From contig NZ_CP009631.1 of NCBI RefSeq assembly GCF_000959445.1, positions 1,736,001 to 1,800,000 on the forward strand: 64,000 bases of DNA, in the 5' to 3' direction. The first letter of the stretch is position 1; the number at the start of each line of letters is the position of its first letter. A program made the position numbers and the translations under genes. A model generated the notes under the pieces. It did no database searches. It had not been told where the DNA came from and saw only the letters and a program-made list of their open reading frames with translations. Positions 57,615 to 64,000 of the stretch are shown here, piece by piece. The DNA is from Burkholderia vietnamiensis LMG 10929 (GTDB taxonomy: Bacteria > Pseudomonadota > Gammaproteobacteria > Burkholderiales > Burkholderiaceae).

Positions 57615-58832
57615 TCAGTGAAAGTGCGGCTGGGCGGGAGAGGCGTCTTCCGGCATTTCCGCATGGACGATTTCGCCGAGCGGATCCGCATAGAGCGGCA
57701 CACCGCAGTCGTCGCAATACTCGGGCTCGAAACGGCCTGCGTGCCGTCGGACGTCGGTTACACCGCATTCCTTCAGCAGACTCACGATCTCCTCGAGCGG
57801 GCCCTCGATCGGCGCCTCGCCTTCGAGCGTCGCGTTGTCGGTCGACACGTCGCCGTTCTCGCGACCGTAGAGCGGCCACACGACGCCATAGATCACGTCG
57901 TTGCTCGCCCTTCGCGTAAAGCCCACGCGGTACTCGTCGATCCGGCGTTCGCCGAAGCCTGCGACGACGGCGCGCAGTTCCTGCGGAGCCGCACCAAGTG
58001 TGTCGAAAAGATAACGAATGGCCGTTCGGACGGTGTGCGGACGGATTCGTTCGTCTGCATCACGGCATGCCGAATAGTACGCGTCCGGAAGCAGGCATTC
58101 GAACTCGCAGCCGGGAAGGGCGATCGACAGGTTCGGGCCGCCTTGGGCGGTCCATTGCTCGAGGCACTGGCCGCGCTCGATGCGATTGCCGTGTTCTTCT
58201 TCCTGCCAGCGGAACAGCGGCGCGCCGGCCGGCGCGGCGACGACGGCGAGCAGGAAGCGTGGATCGGCAAGAATCGGTGACGTTTCCGGCAAGTCGCCGA
58301 AGCTCAGCTTGGCGGCGTGCTGCCCGATCGCCGCATGCGCGAGTTGCTGCGCGAGCCGGTACGTTTCGACGTGGTGCCGCGGCAACTGGTCGATGCTGTA
58401 CAGGAATGGGGCTAGGCCGACCCGCGTGCCGCTTGCGAGCACGTGCGCTTGCAGGTGCGCACGCAGTGCATCGGCGACGTCGCCTTTCAGCGGCCCCGAC
58501 GGAATCATGTAGCGCGTCCAAGCGAGCACGGGCACGGCGACGAGCAGCGCATCGTACGGTTGGCCATCGTGCTCGATCACCAGCGACTCGCTGTGGGTCT
58601 CGGCCATGTCGGCGAGCGCCCCGTATGCGTCGGGGTGATTCTGTTGCAGATGGTCGAGTGCGGCGTCGAGCGTCGTCTGGTTGCCGTTGCGAACGATCTT
58701 CGCGAGCAGCGCATCGAGCTTCGCTTCCCAGAAGCGATCCTCGATGCGGCTGCCCGAGGCAAAGAGCGCAAGCGACAGGCCGACCAGTTTGTCGGCATCG
58801 GGGGGGAGGCGTTTGGCGATTCGCTGGCGCAT
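57615..58832 (-). CDS. DUF2863 family protein
   Basis: A 405-residue cytoplasmic protein of the DUF2863 family, seen in betaproteobacteria and of unknown function. The N-terminal part is helical (VGLSLALFASGSRIEDRFWEAKLDALL). The middle carries RYMIPSGPLKGDVADALRAHL, and the C-terminus has a small zinc-ribbon-like pair (CDDCGVPLYADPLGEIVHAEMP) with an acidic surround. The start is uncertain: an ATG at 58832 or a GTG at 58865. The upstream AT-rich stretch probably holds its promoter. A good terminator follows. Confidence 0.85.
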   Translation of the reverse strand: MRQRIAKRLPPDADKLVGLSLALFASGSRIEDRFWEAKLDALLAKIVRNGNQTTLDAALDHLQQNHPDAYGALADMAETHSESLVIEHDGQPYDALLVAVPVLAWTRYMIPSGPLKGDVADALRAHLQAHVLASGTRVGLAPFLYSIDQLPRHHVETYRLAQQLAHAAIGQHAAKLSFGDLPETSPILADPRFLLAVVAAPAGAPLFRWQEEEHGNRIERGQCLEQWTAQGGPNLSIALPGCEFECLLPDAYYSACRDADERIRPHTVRTAIRYLFDTLGAAPQELRAVVAGFGERRIDEYRVGFTRRASNDVIYGVVWPLYGRENGDVSTDNATLEGEAPIEGPLEEIVSLLKECGVTDVRRHAGRFEPEYCDDCGVPLYADPLGEIVHAEMPEDASPAQPHFH

Positions 58833-59121
58833 ATTAAATACATATAAAGGGGCGAAGAACCTCACATTCTAGTCCGTTCTTCGCACCTTAAGCGCCATCG
58901 TGCCCGGGCATGCCTCCGGGCCGGCGCCGGGAAGACGAAGAAAAGTTCGTCAAACCCCTTGCGCGATTGCCGTGAGCTGCATAGAATCACGCCTCTTTCG
59001 CGCTACCGGAAACGCGGCGCGGAAGGAAGAAGGGAAGCGGTGCGGTTGGGGTGGTTGTAGTGACCCGAACGCACACGAAGCTGAACCCCTCACCGTCGCA
59101 GCGAAGCAGTTCAAAAAGTTG

Positions 59122-59150
59122 TTGACGAGTGAAGAAAGACGGTTCATAAT
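59122..59150 (+). promoter_or_regulatory. rRNA operon promoter P1
   Basis: TTGACG at 59122-59127 and CATAAT at 59145-59150 have a 17-nt spacer. An A-rich block (TTCAAAAAGTT) just upstream fits an UP element. Transcription would begin about 240 nt before the 16S gene. Confidence 0.8.
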
Positions 59151-59210
59151 CTCGCTTCTCTGCTGCTGAAAACGCAGCGCTGCTGAGAAACACGAAGTTC
59201 CTCGCAGAAA

Positions 59211-59224
59211 TGCTCTTTAAAAAT
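59211..59224 (+). promoter_or_regulatory. boxA antitermination site, 16S leader
   Basis: TGCTCTTTAAAAAT matches the boxA consensus (TGCTCTTTAACA) bound by NusB/S10 in rRNA leaders, about 60 nt after the predicted transcription start. Confidence 0.75.
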
Positions 59225-59396
59225 TAACAGCCGATAAGTGTGGGCGCTTGATGGAAGCGGGCTGATCTTCGGATCAGAAAGCGAAAGTATCAAGAGTCTC
59301 ACACTAAAGTAAGTCAGGTTTATGAAGAGATTCATATACCTGTCAGCTTTGAGTGAGCGACCGGTTCTTAACGGAACCGAAAACAGTAACAGGTTT

Positions 59397-60929
<1,533 letters not shown>

Positions 60930-60993
60930 CCAGAGCTATCTCGCAAAATTGAGCGCTCACGCTTATCGGCTGTAAATTTAAAGACAGACTCAG

Positions 60994-61070
60994 GGGTCTG
61001 TAGCTCAGTCGGTTAGAGCACCGTCTTGATAAGGCGGGGGTCGTTGGTTCGAATCCAACCAGACCCACCA
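60994..61070 (+). tRNA. tRNA-Ile (anticodon GAT)
   Basis: A 77-nt tRNA with acceptor stem GGGTCTG/CAGACCC, encoded CCA, and anticodon GAT at 61028-61030. It lies in the 16S-23S spacer. Confidence 0.97.
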
Positions 61071-61160
61071 TTTGTCTGACGTGTCGGTGATCGTTAGCGC
61101 TTTAGCGCTTACGAGTACCCCAAGCCGACCGGCTGAAATACCTGAGGCATCTGTACTCAT

Positions 61161-61236
61161 GGGGGCATAGCTCAGCTGGGAGAGCACCTGCTTTGCAAGC
61201 AGGGGGTCGTCGGTTCGATCCCGTCTGCCTCCACCA
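61161..61236 (+). tRNA. tRNA-Ala (anticodon TGC)
   Basis: A 76-nt tRNA with acceptor stem GGGGGCA/TGCCTCC including the G3:U70 pair that identifies alanine tRNA. CCA is encoded. The anticodon is TGC at 61194-61196. It lies in the 16S-23S spacer after tRNA-Ile. Confidence 0.97.
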
Positions 61237-61325
61237 ATCCTCAATGACAAGCGTTCGACGCGTCGAGCTTTTGTCATTGGCGATTGAGCCAGTCAGAGTG
61301 ATATGAGTAACACCATATCGGCTGT

Positions 61326-61339
61326 CGTTCTTTAACAAT
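61326..61339 (+). promoter_or_regulatory. boxA antitermination site, 23S leader
   Basis: CGTTCTTTAACAAT is a second boxA-like element between tRNA-Ala and 23S, matching the E. coli rrn spacer boxA. The rest of the spacer to 61520 is AU-rich and should form the 23S processing stem; no ORF. Confidence 0.7.
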
Positions 61340-61520
61340 CTGGAAGAAGTAAGTAATTTGGATAGCGGAAGCGTCTTGAGATGGACGTGAAAGCTATCCG
61401 GGTTGTGATTGTATCGATGTATCTCAAAATGATTCGAACTCTATGTTCGACTCAATTGGAATACGGCACAACGCGAGAACTCAACCTGTAGCGACTGTCG
61501 ATGAGACAGACTCGTTATAG

Positions 61521-64000
<2,480 letters not shown>

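Larger units (their letters stand above)
58833..59396 (+). other. rRNA operon promoter and leader region
   Basis: This stretch carries no gene. It contains the rrn P1 promoter (59122-59150) with an A/T-rich segment just upstream, the boxA antitermination site (59211-59224), and an AU-rich 16S leader to about 59396 that should form the RNase III processing stem. 58833-59000 is unremarkable, GC-rich, and has no convincing ORF. Confidence 0.7.

Overview
The window reads as a core-chromosome segment of a Burkholderia species, most likely of the B. cepacia complex. The evidence is very high GC with strong G/C third-position bias, a betaproteobacterial 16S/tRNA-Ile/tRNA-Ala/23S operon, a complete 14-gene nuo operon followed by a DUF2818 gene, and lineage-typical families (DUF3106, DUF3619, DUF2863). 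I see no insertion sequence, prophage, integron or CRISPR array, and no island-like shift in base composition.

Layout. 1-1414: a free-standing Ala-tRNA editing protein and a DUF924 protein. 1482-5796, minus: a GT39 membrane glycosyltransferase, an SDR, a LOG-type phosphoribohydrolase and a TetR regulator. 5987-8522, minus: a tightly packed lipid operon of metallophosphoesterase (PlcP-like), GT4 glycosyltransferase (Agt-like) and diacylglycerol kinase, preceded by a candidate Pho box. 8817-11095, minus: an ECF-like sigma factor, a one-TM DUF3619 protein, a CpxP/Spy-like DUF3106 protein and an RDD membrane protein. 11448-18462, plus: branched-chain amino-acid and phospholipid synthesis (ilvI, ilvH, ilvC, psd, pssA), then leuA preceded by a Leu-rich leader peptide.

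18535-21665, minus: SulP anion transporter, beta-carbonic anhydrase, small lipoprotein. 21846-28458, plus: ABC substrate-binding protein, rpsO, pnp, quinone oxidoreductase, tpiA, secG. 28570-44654, plus: tRNA-Leu(GAG), then nuoABCDEFGHIJKLMN encoding all 14 subunits of respiratory complex I, DUF2818 and a Nudix hydrolase. 44791-48593, plus: DUF1178, then two acyl-CoA dehydrogenases and two MaoC-type hydratases in one operon. 48651-58832: glutathione transferases, an enoyl-CoA isomerase-like crotonase, an aminotransferase, an orphan PIN protein, YaaA, an M14 carboxypeptidase, a secreted protein with a Lys-rich tail, a CbiM-like permease, a LuxR regulator with a degenerate receiver, and DUF2863. 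59122-64000: an rRNA operon with P1 promoter and boxA elements; the 23S gene runs off the window.

Much of the window is housekeeping. The most rewarding parts are the probable phosphate-starvation membrane-lipid remodelling operon, the leucine attenuator that looks leaderless, the sigma-factor/envelope-sensor cluster, a long hairpin between rpsO and pnp, the His-rich loop in NuoL, and the non-canonical LuxR receiver. Functions are read from sequence motifs and gene context only; no database search was possible.
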